64,000 bases of DNA, from assembly GCF_045032955.1 (NCBI RefSeq), contig NZ_JBJFZU010000002.1, positions 310,001-374,000 of the forward strand. The letters are read 5' to 3'. Positions within the stretch are counted from its first letter, which is position 1. The number at the start of each line of letters is the position of its first letter. This document shows, piece after piece, positions 16,782 through 25,534 of this stretch. Position numbers and translations under genes: made by a program. Source of the stretch: Ornithinicoccus sp045032955 (lineage in GTDB: Bacteria > Actinomycetota > Actinomycetes > Actinomycetales > Dermatophilaceae). The notes under the pieces are model-generated. The model was not told where the DNA came from. It did no database searches and was given only the letters and a program-made list of their open reading frames with translations.

Positions 16782-18149
16782 TCAGCAGGGTGTCGGGTGC
16801 TCAGCCTCCAGCCAGGACATCGCCCGCAGCACGCCCAGGTCGTCGAAGGGCCGGCCCACCACCTGCACCCCGACGGTCCGGCCGTCCTCGGTGCGGCCAC
16901 CGTCGACGGTGCCGGCCGGCTGGCCGGTCATGTTCCACGGCATGGTGAAGTTGATGTGCCACATCCCGCGACCGCCGTCGGGATAGGGCATCGGCTGCTC
17001 GGCCGGGAAGGCGGCACCGGGTGCCACCGGGCTGATCATCAGGTCCGGGTCGCCGGCAGCCGCCCAGGCGCGGGTGGTGGCCTCCTGGACCTGCGCGAAG
17101 GCGTGGTAGGCGTCCATCACCTCGGTCCCGCCGAGCCCGCTCGCGGAGCGGACCCAGTCGGCGATGTAGGGCAGCACCCGTCCCTGCGCCGCGGCGTCCA
17201 GGCGGGCGAAGTCCGCCCAGGAACGGGCCTGCCAGAAGAGATTCACCCCGTCCAGCAGGTCCTGCGTCATCCAGGGCCGGATCTCGGTGACCTCGGCTCC
17301 CGCCGCCGCGAGCCGGTCGGCGGCGCTCCGGGTGGCGGCGGCGACCGCCGGCTCGGGCTCCACGCCGTAGCCGGCGGTCGTCCACACCGCGACCCGGAGA
17401 CCGGTGACGTCCAGGTCCAGGTCGGTCCAGTCGACGTCCTGCCGCGGCAACGAGGTCCAGTCCACCGGGTCCGGGCCGGAGAGCACCGACATCAGCAGCG
17501 CGCAGTCGGCGGCGGTGCGGGCCATCGGCCCGGCGGCCCGCCCCAGGTAGGGCGCGTGCAGCGGGATCCGGCCCGCGCTCGGCTTCAGGGTGGCCAGCCC
17601 GAGCCAGGTGCCGGGCAGCCGGATCGAGCCGCCGATGTCCGTGCCCACGTGCAACGGGGCGTAGCCCGCCGCGGCGGCCGCGCCGGCCCCGGAGCTGGAC
17701 CCGCCGGTGGTGAGCGACGGGTCGAGCGGGGACCGGGTGATGCCGTGCCGGCTGGAGACGCCGGAGGAGAGCATGCCCCAGTCCGGCATCACCGTGGAGC
17801 CGAGCACGATCAGCCCCGCCTCCCGGGCCCGGCGGGCGATCGGGGAGTCGACGTCAGGGGTCACCGGTTCGACGGCGGCGCTGCCCATCGACATCGGCAC
17901 CCCGGCCCGGGCCACGTTCTCCTTGAGGGTGACGGTGAGCCCGTCCACCGGGCTGAGCTGGCTGCCCTGGTCCCACCGCTGCGCCGAGGCGCGTGCCTGG
18001 GCGAGCGTGTCCTCCACGTCGTCCCGGACCCAGAGCGCGTTCAGCTCGGGCTCCCGGGCGTCGATCGTCGCCTGGGACTGCTGGACGTGCTCGACCGGGG
18101 TGGTCGACCCGTCGGCGAAGGCCGCCGCCAGGGCGGTGCCCTGCCTCAC
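16782..18149 (-). CDS. Amidase signature family protein
   Basis: The 455-residue protein carries the full amidase signature: the catalytic Lys in TVTLKENV, the Gly/Ser-rich block GGSSSGAGAAAAAG, and the nucleophile Ser in GTDIGGSIRLP. It hydrolyses a carboxylic amide; the substrate is unknown and there is no GatB gene nearby, so it is not a tRNA amidotransferase subunit. GTG 18149 is chosen because it overlaps the upstream stop as GTGA. Its last codons are duplicated at 11.85 kb across the glycosyltransferase island. Confidence 0.88.
   Translation of the reverse strand: MRQGTALAAAFADGSTTPVEHVQQSQATIDAREPELNALWVRDDVEDTLAQARASAQRWDQGSQLSPVDGLTVTLKENVARAGVPMSMGSAAVEPVTPDVDSPIARRAREAGLIVLGSTVMPDWGMLSSGVSSRHGITRSPLDPSLTTGGSSSGAGAAAAAGYAPLHVGTDIGGSIRLPGTWLGLATLKPSAGRIPLHAPYLGRAAGPMARTAADCALLMSVLSGPDPVDWTSLPRQDVDWTDLDLDVTGLRVAVWTTAGYGVEPEPAVAAATRSAADRLAAAGAEVTEIRPWMTQDLLDGVNLFWQARSWADFARLDAAAQGRVLPYIADWVRSASGLGGTEVMDAYHAFAQVQEATTRAWAAAGDPDLMISPVAPGAAFPAEQPMPYPDGGRGMWHINFTMPWNMTGQPAGTVDGGRTEDGRTVGVQVVGRPFDDLGVLRAMSWLEAEHPTPC
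16804..16833. repeat. Right copy of 30-bp direct repeat flanking the glycosyltransferase island
   Basis: This copy lies inside the 3' end of the intact amidase gene and matches 11848-11877 at 29 of 30 positions. The two copies bracket about 4.95 kb. Confidence 0.75.
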
Positions 18150-18511
18150 CGTCCGTCCCGCCAGCGGTCCAGGGCCAGCGCGCCCAGGGTGATGCCGCCC
18201 CACGCCAGGGGCACGGCGACCAGGGTGCCGCGCTTGCCGTCGGGGCCGGTCAGCCCGAGGACCACCGCGTCACCGAGGTCCCCGGCCAGCCGGAGCAGCG
18301 CGCCGGCCGCGGGCAGCTCGCCGCGGCCCAGCACGGTCAGCGCCGAGATCGGCAGGTCACGGGCGGCGTAGGTGTAGGCCGTGCGGTGCGTCGCGTCCGC
18401 CGCCGCACCCTTCTCGCCGAGCGCGTCGGAGAGGTGCTGGGGACGGGCGACCGCGAAGAGGGCATACCCCGCGGTGGCGACGGCCACCGCCTTGCTGAAG
18501 ACGTAGGTCAT
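18146..18511 (-). CDS. Small membrane protein, DUF4267-like
   Basis: The 121-residue protein has three to four hydrophobic segments (about residues 4-20, 48-68, 70-90 and 98-115) and no catalytic motif that I recognise. The size and pattern recall DUF4267-type membrane proteins, but this is a weak match. TACCGT lies 7 nt before the ATG, suggesting a leaderless mRNA. It is translationally coupled to the amidase (GTGA). Confidence 0.65.
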   Translation of the reverse strand: MTYVFSKAVAVATAGYALFAVARPQHLSDALGEKGAAADATHRTAYTYAARDLPISALTVLGRGELPAAGALLRLAGDLGDAVVLGLTGPDGKRGTLVAVPLAWGGITLGALALDRWRDGR

Positions 18512-18561
18512 GGCTGCTACGGTAGTCCGTCCCTCCCGGCGTCGCCCGCTAGCCTGCACGG

Positions 18562-19596
18562 ATGCCCCTGCTCGACCGCCTCCCCCGCCGGCTGCGCGCC
18601 CTCCCGGTCACCGTCGCCTACCGGACCGAGACAGCGGTGCGGGACGGGCTGGCCCGCTGGGCGACCGGGCGGGGGTGGACCACCGCGGTGATCCCCTACT
18701 CCGGGTATGCCGGTCCGCACCACGCCCGGGTGCTGGGCCGGGTGGTTCTGGCACCCGCCTCGGTGGACCCGGGGGCCCGGCGCGGGGTCCCGGGGTGGCG
18801 ACGCCTCCTGACCCTGGAGCGGCCCCGGGTCGAGGCGCGCGTCGAGCTCGACGGGGTCACCACCACGGTCGCCAGCGACGAGGCGGGCATCGTCGACGCC
18901 CGTCTCCCGCTGGCGGGGCCGGTGGCGCCGGGCACGGAGACGGCCTGGCTGCAGGTGGGTGACCGGGAGCCGGTCGGCGCACGGGTCCACGTGGCCCCGG
19001 CGGCGCCTGTGCGCGGGGTGGTGTGCGACATCGACGACACCGTCTGGGTCACCGGGGTGGCCCACCCGCTGAGGGCGGCCTGGCGCACGCTGCGCGGCAC
19101 CAGCACGACGAGACGCTCGGTCCCGGGGATGGCGCGGTTGCTGCAGGCCGGTGTGGAGGGGCAGCCCCCGGTGGTGGTGTACCTGAGCAACGGCCCGTGG
19201 AACCTGGTGGGCCCGGTGTCCCGTTTCCTGGAGCGGCACGGCTTCCCGGCCGGGGCGGTCCTGATGACCGACTGGGGGATCACCCCGCGACGGTGGTTCC
19301 GCGACGGACGGGAGCACAAGGCGTCCTCACTGGCCCGGTTGGCGGAGGACCTGCCCGAGGTGACGTGGGTCCTGGTCGGTGACGACGGGGAGCACGACCC
19401 GGACCTCTACCGGGAGTTCGCCCGGTCCCACCCCGGCCGGGTCGCCGCGATCGCGCTGCGCCAGATCCTGCCGCACCGCCCGACCGACGCCGCCGACGCC
19501 GCCGTGTCCCCCGACGGGCCGCCGGTGCTGCTGGGCGCCGACGGCGACGTCCTGCTGCCGTTGCTGCGTGAGGTGCTGCAGGGTCACGCGCGCTGA
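18562..19596 (+). CDS. App1-family (DUF2183) phosphatidate-phosphatase-like protein
   Basis: The 344-residue protein has an N-terminal beta-rich domain and a C-terminal HAD-like catalytic domain with DIDDTVWVTG (the DxDxT nucleophile motif), YLSNGPWN (motif II) and LVGDDGEHDPDLY (motif IV). Yeast App1 removes phosphate from phosphatidic acid; bacterial roles are unclear. TAGCCT ends 5 nt before the ATG, so translation is probably leaderless. A paralogue lies at 51858-52922. Confidence 0.85.
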   Translation: MPLLDRLPRRLRALPVTVAYRTETAVRDGLARWATGRGWTTAVIPYSGYAGPHHARVLGRVVLAPASVDPGARRGVPGWRRLLTLERPRVEARVELDGVTTTVASDEAGIVDARLPLAGPVAPGTETAWLQVGDREPVGARVHVAPAAPVRGVVCDIDDTVWVTGVAHPLRAAWRTLRGTSTTRRSVPGMARLLQAGVEGQPPVVVYLSNGPWNLVGPVSRFLERHGFPAGAVLMTDWGITPRRWFRDGREHKASSLARLAEDLPEVTWVLVGDDGEHDPDLYREFARSHPGRVAAIALRQILPHRPTDAADAAVSPDGPPVLLGADGDVLLPLLREVLQGHAR

Positions 19597-19681
19597 TCCG
19601 TTCACCCTCCACGGTGCCCCCGGCGGGAGTACGGTCGGCAGTGCTGGTCGCCACCCGCCGCCTCACCGAAGAGGAACCGCC

Positions 19682-19906
19682 ATGAGCACCCCGGACAGCA
19701 CCGAGCCCGTACGCCCCGAGCACACCTCCGGGGCCGACCGTCCCGGCGAGGACGCCCCCAAGAGCCCCGGCCCGCCGCCCGGATCGGTGCCCGGCAACCC
19801 AGGTCCCGGCACCGGCCCGGACGCCGACCCTGCGCCGGGGACCACGCCCGGGCAGGACCCGTCGGAGGAGCCGAAGGGCCCGGGGCCGCACGACGAGGCC
19901 GTCTGA
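19682..19906 (+). CDS. Small Pro/Gly/Asp-rich protein of unknown function
   Basis: This 74-residue hydrophilic protein (many PGP, PGT and PGQD repeats) starts at ATG 19682 after GAGGAA. It has no membrane segment or known domain and is predicted to be disordered. A proper ribosome binding site and a mostly low-complexity acidic composition make it a plausible gene, but an accidental open frame cannot be excluded. Confidence 0.45.
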   Translation: MSTPDSTEPVRPEHTSGADRPGEDAPKSPGPPPGSVPGNPGPGTGPDADPAPGTTPGQDPSEEPKGPGPHDEAV

Positions 19907-20067
19907 GAGGCCGTCCATGGCACGTGGTCGGAAACCGAAAAAGAAGTTCCAATCCACATTCCTGGTCGGTGACGAATACGGTGTGCAAGCCCTGTGAATG
20001 ATTGGGGTCACATCGCCTGATGGTGCGCACCGACGCGTGCTATAGGTCCGATCAGAAGGTAGTTCCG
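19907..20067 (+). promoter_or_regulatory. AT-richer leader and probable promoter of the CHRD-sortase operon
   Basis: This gap is clearly less GC-rich than its surroundings. It holds an A-rich stretch near 19935-19950 and a TATAGG box at 20041-20046. AGAAGGTAG serves as ribosome binding site before ATG 20068. No clear -35 box was found. Confidence 0.35.
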
Positions 20068-20844
20068 ATGAATCTGTCCTCGAAGCTCTTGTCCGTCCCC
20101 GCCGCTGCCGCCGCCGTGCTGCTGCTGGCCGCCGGTCCCGCCCTCGCCTCCACCACCGGTTCCGGCGAGGCCATGGCCGACCTGCAGCCGGTCCCCCTCA
20201 ACGACGCTCCGGGCTCCGGCTCGGCGATGCTCGAGCTGGACGGCACCACCCTGAACTTCACCCTGGCCTACCAGGGCCTGCTGGCGGACGCCCCGCACGC
20301 AGCGCACATCCACTACGCCGGCGACGCCCGCAACATGTGCCCCACCGCCGACGACGACGCCGACGGTGACGGCTTCCTGAGCACGACCGACGGTGGCCCC
20401 GCCTACGGTGGCATCAAGGTCTCGCTGACCACCGAGGGTGACACCAGCCCGGACTCCGGTCTGGCGATCGACCGTTTCGGTGTCGGTGACGACGTGAGCT
20501 ACTCCCGCGGTGGCGTCGAGGTCGACCAGGAGACGGCCGACGCGCTGTGGGACGGCGAGGCAGTGGTCGTCGTGCACGGTGTCGACCACGACGGCAGCGG
20601 CGCCTACGACGAGGGTGACCGCGGTGCGTCCGACCTGGACCCCTCGCTGCCCGGTGAGGCCACCGACCCCGCCCTGTGCGGCGTCGTCCAGGTCTCCCAG
20701 ATGGGTGAGGTGCCCGGTGGTGGCGTCGAGACCGGTGAGGCCGCTGTCGGCGGCCAGAACCTGGCGCTCGCCGCGGCCGGTGGTGTCGCCCTCGCCGGTG
20801 GCGCGCTGATCCTGGCCCGTCGTCGCAACGCCGACCAGAGCTGA
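20068..20844 (+). CDS. Secreted CHRD-domain surface protein
   Basis: The 258-residue protein has a Sec signal peptide (about residues 1-27, ending GPALAS), then a CHRD fold with HAAHIHYAGDARNMCP and a later VVVHGVDHDGSG. The C-terminus has PGGGVETGEAAVGG, a hydrophobic helix and the tail RRRNADQS, the layout of a sortase substrate but without LPXTG. A class F sortase gene starts 13 bp downstream. It is inferred to be displayed on the cell wall. The same tail layout occurs in the DUF4397 protein at 31.5 kb. Confidence 0.85.
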   Translation: MNLSSKLLSVPAAAAAVLLLAAGPALASTTGSGEAMADLQPVPLNDAPGSGSAMLELDGTTLNFTLAYQGLLADAPHAAHIHYAGDARNMCPTADDDADGDGFLSTTDGGPAYGGIKVSLTTEGDTSPDSGLAIDRFGVGDDVSYSRGGVEVDQETADALWDGEAVVVVHGVDHDGSGAYDEGDRGASDLDPSLPGEATDPALCGVVQVSQMGEVPGGGVETGEAAVGGQNLALAAAGGVALAGGALILARRRNADQS

Positions 20845-20857
20845 TCGAGAACAGCTG

Positions 20858-21661
20858 ATGACCGAGGACGTCGGGCAGCCGGGCACGCACCGCGCTGCCC
20901 GACGTCGCGGTCCGGTCCTCCCCACGGTGGCGGCGCTCGCGCTGCTGCTGGGGGGAGGGACCGCGGTGGCGTTCGGGATCTCCGGACCCGGCCCCACCAC
21001 CGCCCCCCCGACGCTGGCTGACAGCGCCGTGCGGACCTCCGGCGCGGACTCCCCCGACACCGGGGCCACGAGGACGTCCCTGCCGACACCCGGGCCCACC
21101 GCGACCGAAGCGCCCGACGACACCGTGCAGACCCCGGCGCCGGACGCCCTCGAGGAGCCCACCGACTCCGCGCAGGAGCCCCCCGGCGAGGACGCCGAGG
21201 AGGCTGCCCCGGTGCATGCCCCGGTCTCGGTGTCGATCCCCGCGATCGGCGTGAGCTCCGACCTGCTGCACCTGGGCCTGAACCCGGAGGGCGCCCTGGC
21301 CGTCCCCGAGGGCGACGACTTCGACACCGCCGCCTGGTACGACGGCTCACCCCGGCCCGGCCAGACCGGCCCGGCCGTGCTCCTGGGCCACGTCAGCAGC
21401 GCGGCCCGCGGCCCCTCCGTCTTCTTCGACCTCGCCGCGCTCACCGTCGGTGACACGGTGGAGGTCACCCGCGCCGACGGGACCGTCGCCACCTTCGAGA
21501 TCTACGACCTGCAGCAGTTCCCCAAGGACTCCTTCCCCACCGCCGCCGTCTACGGCAACACCCCGGGCCCCGAGCTGCGCCTCATCACCTGCGCCGGCAC
21601 CATCGCCGAGAGCACCGGTCACTACACCGACAACGTCATCGTCTTCGCCCGCGAGGCGTGA
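20858..21661 (+). CDS. Class F sortase with His at the catalytic Arg position
   Basis: The 267-residue protein has an N-terminal membrane anchor (residues 20-42), a long Pro/Thr/Glu-rich linker and a C-terminal sortase domain. The catalytic His is in LLGHVSS (H178) and the Cys in LITCAG (C245). Ten residues after the Cys, where class F sortases have Arg in GRYTDN, this one has His (GHYTDN, H255, codon CAC at 21620). The other sortase in this window has Arg there. It lies between its probable substrate (CHRD protein) and a CopD fusion. Activity could be altered or lost. Confidence 0.88.
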   Translation: MTEDVGQPGTHRAARRRGPVLPTVAALALLLGGGTAVAFGISGPGPTTAPPTLADSAVRTSGADSPDTGATRTSLPTPGPTATEAPDDTVQTPAPDALEEPTDSAQEPPGEDAEEAAPVHAPVSVSIPAIGVSSDLLHLGLNPEGALAVPEGDDFDTAAWYDGSPRPGQTGPAVLLGHVSSAARGPSVFFDLAALTVGDTVEVTRADGTVATFEIYDLQQFPKDSFPTAAVYGNTPGPELRLITCAGTIAESTGHYTDNVIVFAREA

Positions 21662-21664
21662 GCC

Positions 21665-23314
21665 GTGGCCCTGTCGCCGCTGGAGCGAACCCTCCCCGCC
21701 GAGGGTCGCGAACAGGCCGCCGCGGGCACGGACGGGGAACAGGCCGCCGCGGGCACGGACGGGCCTGACCGGTCCGGTCCGGCGCCGGTGCGCCGGCACC
21801 CGTCCGCGCCAGGTGTCCTCCTCGCCGGGACGGGCGTCGTGCTGGCTGCTGTGCTGGTCTCTGCCCTGGTCGTGGGCGGAGGCGCCCCGAGCCCGTCCCC
21901 CGAGGGCCTGCCGGACGCGGGCTCAGTCACCGGGTGGGGCCTGCCGGTGGCCCATCTCCTGGTCCGCCTGCTCGCGGTGCTCACCGTGGGGCAGCTGGTC
22001 TTCGCCGCGCTGCTCGCGTCCTCCTCCTCGGTCAGAGCGTCGGCCCCTCCGGTCGGAGCGTCGGCCGGGATGCTGCGGGCGCTGCGCGGCACCACCTGGA
22101 CCGCCGCGGGCTGGCTGGCCGCCGAGCTCGTGTCCCTGGTGCTCACCGCGAGCACCGTCTACGGGGTCCCCGTCGCACGGCTGTCCACCCAGGCCGTGCT
22201 GGCCCTGGCGACCGAGCTCCCGGTCGGGCGCGCCACCCTGTGGGTCGCGATCCTGCTGGTCCTGGTGGCCACAGGTAGCGCCTGGCTCGCCCGACGGTCC
22301 TCCGGCGGGGTCCGGGCCGGTGCCAGGGTGCTCCTGGTCGCGGCGCTGGCTGCCGTCACCGTCCCGGGGGTCCTGGCCGGCCACTCCGCCGCGGCCGGCA
22401 ACCACGTCCCCGCCGTGGTCGCCCTGACCGTGCACGTCCTCACCGCGAGCCTGTGGGTCGGCGGGTTGGTCGCCCTGCTGCTGCACGGGCGGGACCGGTT
22501 CGAGAGCGTGCACGCGGTCCGCCGGTTCAGCGCGCTCGCCCTGGGGTGCCTCACGCTGCTGCTGCTGTCCGGGGTGGTGGCCGCGCTGCTCGTCGCCGGC
22601 GTCCCGTCCTGGTCGTGGGTGGGTGAGGGCTGGGCGCAGCTGCTGGCGGTGAAGACCGTGCTGCTGCTGGTCCTGGGGCTGATCGGCTGGCAGCACCGCC
22701 GCTCCACCCTGCCCGCGCTCGCTGCCGGACGGGCGTGGACGTTCGTGCGGCTCGGGGTCGTCGAGGTCGCGCTGATGGCGGCGACCATCACCGTGTCCGT
22801 GGCCCTGGGGGCCTCGGCGGCACCGACACCGCCGACGACCGGCAGCAGCACCTCGACCGGCGGCAGCACTTCGGTGGCCCCCGCGCCGCAAGGGAGCGAC
22901 CCCGAGGACGCACCCGAGCAGGGAGCCGCTCGGGAGGGCGTCGAGGTGGCCCCGACCGAGGACGACGACCCGGGCGGGGCGGGTTCCGAGCAGGACGCCC
23001 CGGTCGAGGACATGAGCGGGCACGACCACGGGGACCTCTCGGTCGCCGTGCTGATCGACGGCGAACGCTTCCACGTGGCCAGCACCGTGCGGCCGGGCCA
23101 GTCGGTGACCGTCTACAACAGCAGCGACGACGCGGCGACCATCACCTCGCCGGACGCCGAGGGCGGCACCATCTTCGACGTGGAGGTGCCCGCCCGCACC
23201 TTCATCACCTTCCCGGCCCCGGAGGCGGAGGGCGACTACGACTTCGTCAGCAGTCCCGGGGGAGCCGTGGCCGACGGTTTCGCCGACACCCTCCCGGTGC
23301 GCGCCGCCCCCTGA
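21665..23314 (+). CDS. CopD-domain membrane protein with C-terminal cupredoxin-like domain
   Basis: The 549-residue protein starts at GTG 21665, 3 bp after the sortase stop. A variable N-terminus (with a 27-bp tandem repeat) is followed by about eight membrane segments of the CopD copper-resistance family. A Thr/Ser/Glu-rich linker holds the metal-binding-looking MSGHDHG, then comes a beta-rich extracellular domain (GQSVTVYNSSDDAATITSPD) of cupredoxin-like type. A role in copper import or handling at the membrane is likely by family. Why it is cotranscribed with a sortase is unknown. Confidence 0.8.
   Translation: MALSPLERTLPAEGREQAAAGTDGEQAAAGTDGPDRSGPAPVRRHPSAPGVLLAGTGVVLAAVLVSALVVGGGAPSPSPEGLPDAGSVTGWGLPVAHLLVRLLAVLTVGQLVFAALLASSSSVRASAPPVGASAGMLRALRGTTWTAAGWLAAELVSLVLTASTVYGVPVARLSTQAVLALATELPVGRATLWVAILLVLVATGSAWLARRSSGGVRAGARVLLVAALAAVTVPGVLAGHSAAAGNHVPAVVALTVHVLTASLWVGGLVALLLHGRDRFESVHAVRRFSALALGCLTLLLLSGVVAALLVAGVPSWSWVGEGWAQLLAVKTVLLLVLGLIGWQHRRSTLPALAAGRAWTFVRLGVVEVALMAATITVSVALGASAAPTPPTTGSSTSTGGSTSVAPAPQGSDPEDAPEQGAAREGVEVAPTEDDDPGGAGSEQDAPVEDMSGHDHGDLSVAVLIDGERFHVASTVRPGQSVTVYNSSDDAATITSPDAEGGTIFDVEVPARTFITFPAPEAEGDYDFVSSPGGAVADGFADTLPVRAAP
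21710..21763. repeat. 27-bp perfect tandem duplication inside the CopD gene
   Basis: Two identical in-frame 27-bp units each encode EQAAAGTDG near the N-terminus of the CopD protein. The repeat keeps the frame, so copy-number change would alter only linker length. Confidence 0.9.
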
Positions 23315-23357
23315 GCCCGCCGGGGCGGGGGCCGCACGCACCGGTGGGGCGAACCCC

Positions 23358-24146
23358 TCAGTCCGCCAGCGGCGTCACGTAGGCGGAGCTGATCCCGCCG
23401 TCCACCAGGAACTCGCTGGCGGTGATGAAGGAGGCGTCGTCACTGGCCAGGAACGCCACCGCGGCGGCCATCTCGTGCGGCTCCGCGAAGCGGCCCATCG
23501 GCACGTGGACCAGCCTGCGCTGGGCCCGCTCGGGGTCGGAGGCGAAGAGCTCGGTGAGCAGGGGGGTGTTGACCGGGCCGGGGCAGAGCGCGTTGATCCG
23601 TACCCCCTTGCGGGCGAACTCCACCCCCAGCTCGCGGGACATCGACAGCACCCCGCCCTTGGACGCCGAGTAGGAGATCTGGGACGTCGCGGCACCCATC
23701 ACCGCCACGAACGAGGCGGTGTTGATGATCGAGCCGCGCCCCTGCTCGACCATGTAGGGAATGACCGCCTTGCAGCAGAGGTAGACGCTGGTGAGGTTCA
23801 CCTCCTGCACCCGTCGCCACGCCTCCAGCCCGGTCTCCAGGATCGAGCCGTCCTCGGGCGGGGAGATGCCCGCGTTGTTGAAGGCGATGTCCACCGAGCC
23901 GTACGTCTCGTGGGTGAGGGCGAACAGCCGGTCCACCTGCTCGGGGTCGGTCACGTCGGTCCGCACGAACATCCCGCCGAGGGACTGCGCCACCGGTGCC
24001 CCGGTGGCCTCGTCGCAGATGTCGGCGAGCACCACGGTGGCGCCCTCGGCCGCGAGCCGTCGCGCGCTGGCCAGCCCGATCCCGCTCACGCCGCCGGTGA
24101 CGACGGCCACCCGCCCGGCCAGCCGCTGGGTGAGGTCCTGGGTCAT
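23358..24146 (-). CDS. Short-chain dehydrogenase/reductase of the amine/ethanolamine operon
   Basis: This is a 262-residue classical SDR: TGGVSGIG cofactor motif, NNAG, and the active site YSASK with an upstream Ser. ATG 24146 is preceded by AGGAGG. It is the last gene of the five-gene operon, 26 bp after the aldehyde dehydrogenase. If the substrate is gamma-glutamylethanolamide, an alcohol dehydrogenase of this kind could oxidise its hydroxyl to the aldehyde, replacing the PuuB amine oxidase of the putrescine pathway. This role is inferred. Confidence 0.85.
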   Translation of the reverse strand: MTQDLTQRLAGRVAVVTGGVSGIGLASARRLAAEGATVVLADICDEATGAPVAQSLGGMFVRTDVTDPEQVDRLFALTHETYGSVDIAFNNAGISPPEDGSILETGLEAWRRVQEVNLTSVYLCCKAVIPYMVEQGRGSIINTASFVAVMGAATSQISYSASKGGVLSMSRELGVEFARKGVRINALCPGPVNTPLLTELFASDPERAQRRLVHVPMGRFAEPHEMAAAVAFLASDDASFITASEFLVDGGISSAYVTPLAD

Positions 24147-24172
24147 GTCTGCTTCCTCCTGGTGTGTGGGGG

Positions 24173-25534
24173 TCACTCGCCGGTGGCGATGAAGATGGTC
24201 TTGGTCTCGGTGAACGCGTCCAGCGCGTGCGGGCCGAGCTCCCGGCCCAGCCCGGACTGCTTGAAGCCGCCGAAGGGGGTGTTGTAGCGGACCGCGGACA
24301 TGCTGTTCACGGCCAGGTTGCCGGCCTCCAGGCCACGGGCCACCCGCAGGGCTCGGCCTACGTCTCGAGTCCAGATGGAGCCGGACAGGCCGTAGTCCGT
24401 GTCGTTGGCGATCCGCAGCGCGTCGGCCTCGTCGGTGAACGGCAGCACCGAGATCACCGGGCCGAAGATCTCCTCGGTGAAGGCGGGGTCGTGCTCGGAG
24501 GTGGTCCGCAGCACCGTCGGCGCCTGCCAGAAGCCGGGCCCGGTGGGGGCGCTGCCCCGGATGAGCACGTCCGCGCCGTCGACGTAGCCCGCCACCCGGT
24601 CCCGCTGCGCCGCCGAGATGAGCGGGCCCATACCGGTGCCCTCGTCCGCCGGGTCACCGCAGACGAAACCCTGCACGGCCGGCTCCAGGCGGGCCAGGAA
24701 GTCGTCCAGCACGTCGGCCTGGACCAGCAGCCGGGACCGGGCACAGCAGTCCTGACCGGCGTTGTCGAAGGCGCCACCGGGGGTCGCCGCGGCGGCCGCG
24801 TCCAGGTCCGCGTCGGCGAAGACGATGTTCGCGTTCTTGCCGCCGAGCTCCAGGGTCACCCGCTTCACCTGCTCGGCGCAGCCGGCCATCACCCGCTTGC
24901 CGATCGCGGTCGAGCCGGTGAAGACGACCTTGCGGACCAGGGGGTGGGTGACGAAGCGTTCGCCGACCACCGACCCCTGCCCGGGCAGCACCTGCAGCAC
25001 GCCCTCCGGGATCCCCGCCTCCAGGGCCAGCTCGGCCAGCCGCAGCGCCGTCAGCGGGGTCAGCTCGGCGGGTTTGAGGACGACGGTGTTGCCTGCGGCC
25101 AGCGCCGGACCGAACGCCCAGCCGGCGATCGGCATCGGGAAGTTCCACGGCACGATCACCCCGATGACCCCCAGCGGCTCGGCGACGGTCATCGCGATGC
25201 CGCCGTCGACCGGGATGGTCTCGCCGCCCGGCCGCTCGGGGGCCCCGGCGTAGTAGTTCAGCACGTCCCGCACGTTGCCCGCCTCCCACCGGGCGTTGCC
25301 GACGGCGTGCCCGGCGTTGCGGACCTCCAGCTGGGCCAGCTCCTCGACGTGCTCGTCGACGACCGCGGCGAAACGCCGCAGCAGCCGCGCCCGGTCGGCC
25401 GGGCTCGTCCGGCGCCAGGGCCCGAGCGCCCGAGCGGAGGCCTCGATCACCCGGTCCGTCTCGGCCACGTCGGCCAGCTCCAGCCGGGTGATGACCTCCT
25501 CGGTCGCGGGGTTCAGGACGTCGGTGCTGCTCAT
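24173..25534 (-). CDS. NAD(P)-dependent aldehyde dehydrogenase (PuuC-like)
   Basis: The 453-residue enzyme has the catalytic Cys in NAGQDCCAR (C263), the general base Glu in LELGGKNAN (E229), and NFP (131-133) and GSTAIG in the cofactor-binding half. ATG 25534 overlaps the hydrolase stop as ATGA. In gamma-glutamyl pathways this enzyme oxidises the gamma-glutamyl aldehyde to the acid. Genes before and after it fit that step. Confidence 0.88.
   Translation of the reverse strand: MSSTDVLNPATEEVITRLELADVAETDRVIEASARALGPWRRTSPADRARLLRRFAAVVDEHVEELAQLEVRNAGHAVGNARWEAGNVRDVLNYYAGAPERPGGETIPVDGGIAMTVAEPLGVIGVIVPWNFPMPIAGWAFGPALAAGNTVVLKPAELTPLTALRLAELALEAGIPEGVLQVLPGQGSVVGERFVTHPLVRKVVFTGSTAIGKRVMAGCAEQVKRVTLELGGKNANIVFADADLDAAAAATPGGAFDNAGQDCCARSRLLVQADVLDDFLARLEPAVQGFVCGDPADEGTGMGPLISAAQRDRVAGYVDGADVLIRGSAPTGPGFWQAPTVLRTTSEHDPAFTEEIFGPVISVLPFTDEADALRIANDTDYGLSGSIWTRDVGRALRVARGLEAGNLAVNSMSAVRYNTPFGGFKQSGLGRELGPHALDAFTETKTIFIATGE

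Noticed and set aside
16782..18149. GatA subunit of the tRNA amidotransferase
   Set aside because: The amidase signature fits, but no gatB or gatC is nearby and the C-terminal half looks like a stand-alone amidase.
20770..20844. LPXTG sorting signal in the CHRD protein
   Set aside because: The hydrophobic helix and basic tail are there, but no LPXTG or LAXTG pentapeptide precedes them; the DUF4397 protein also lacks it.
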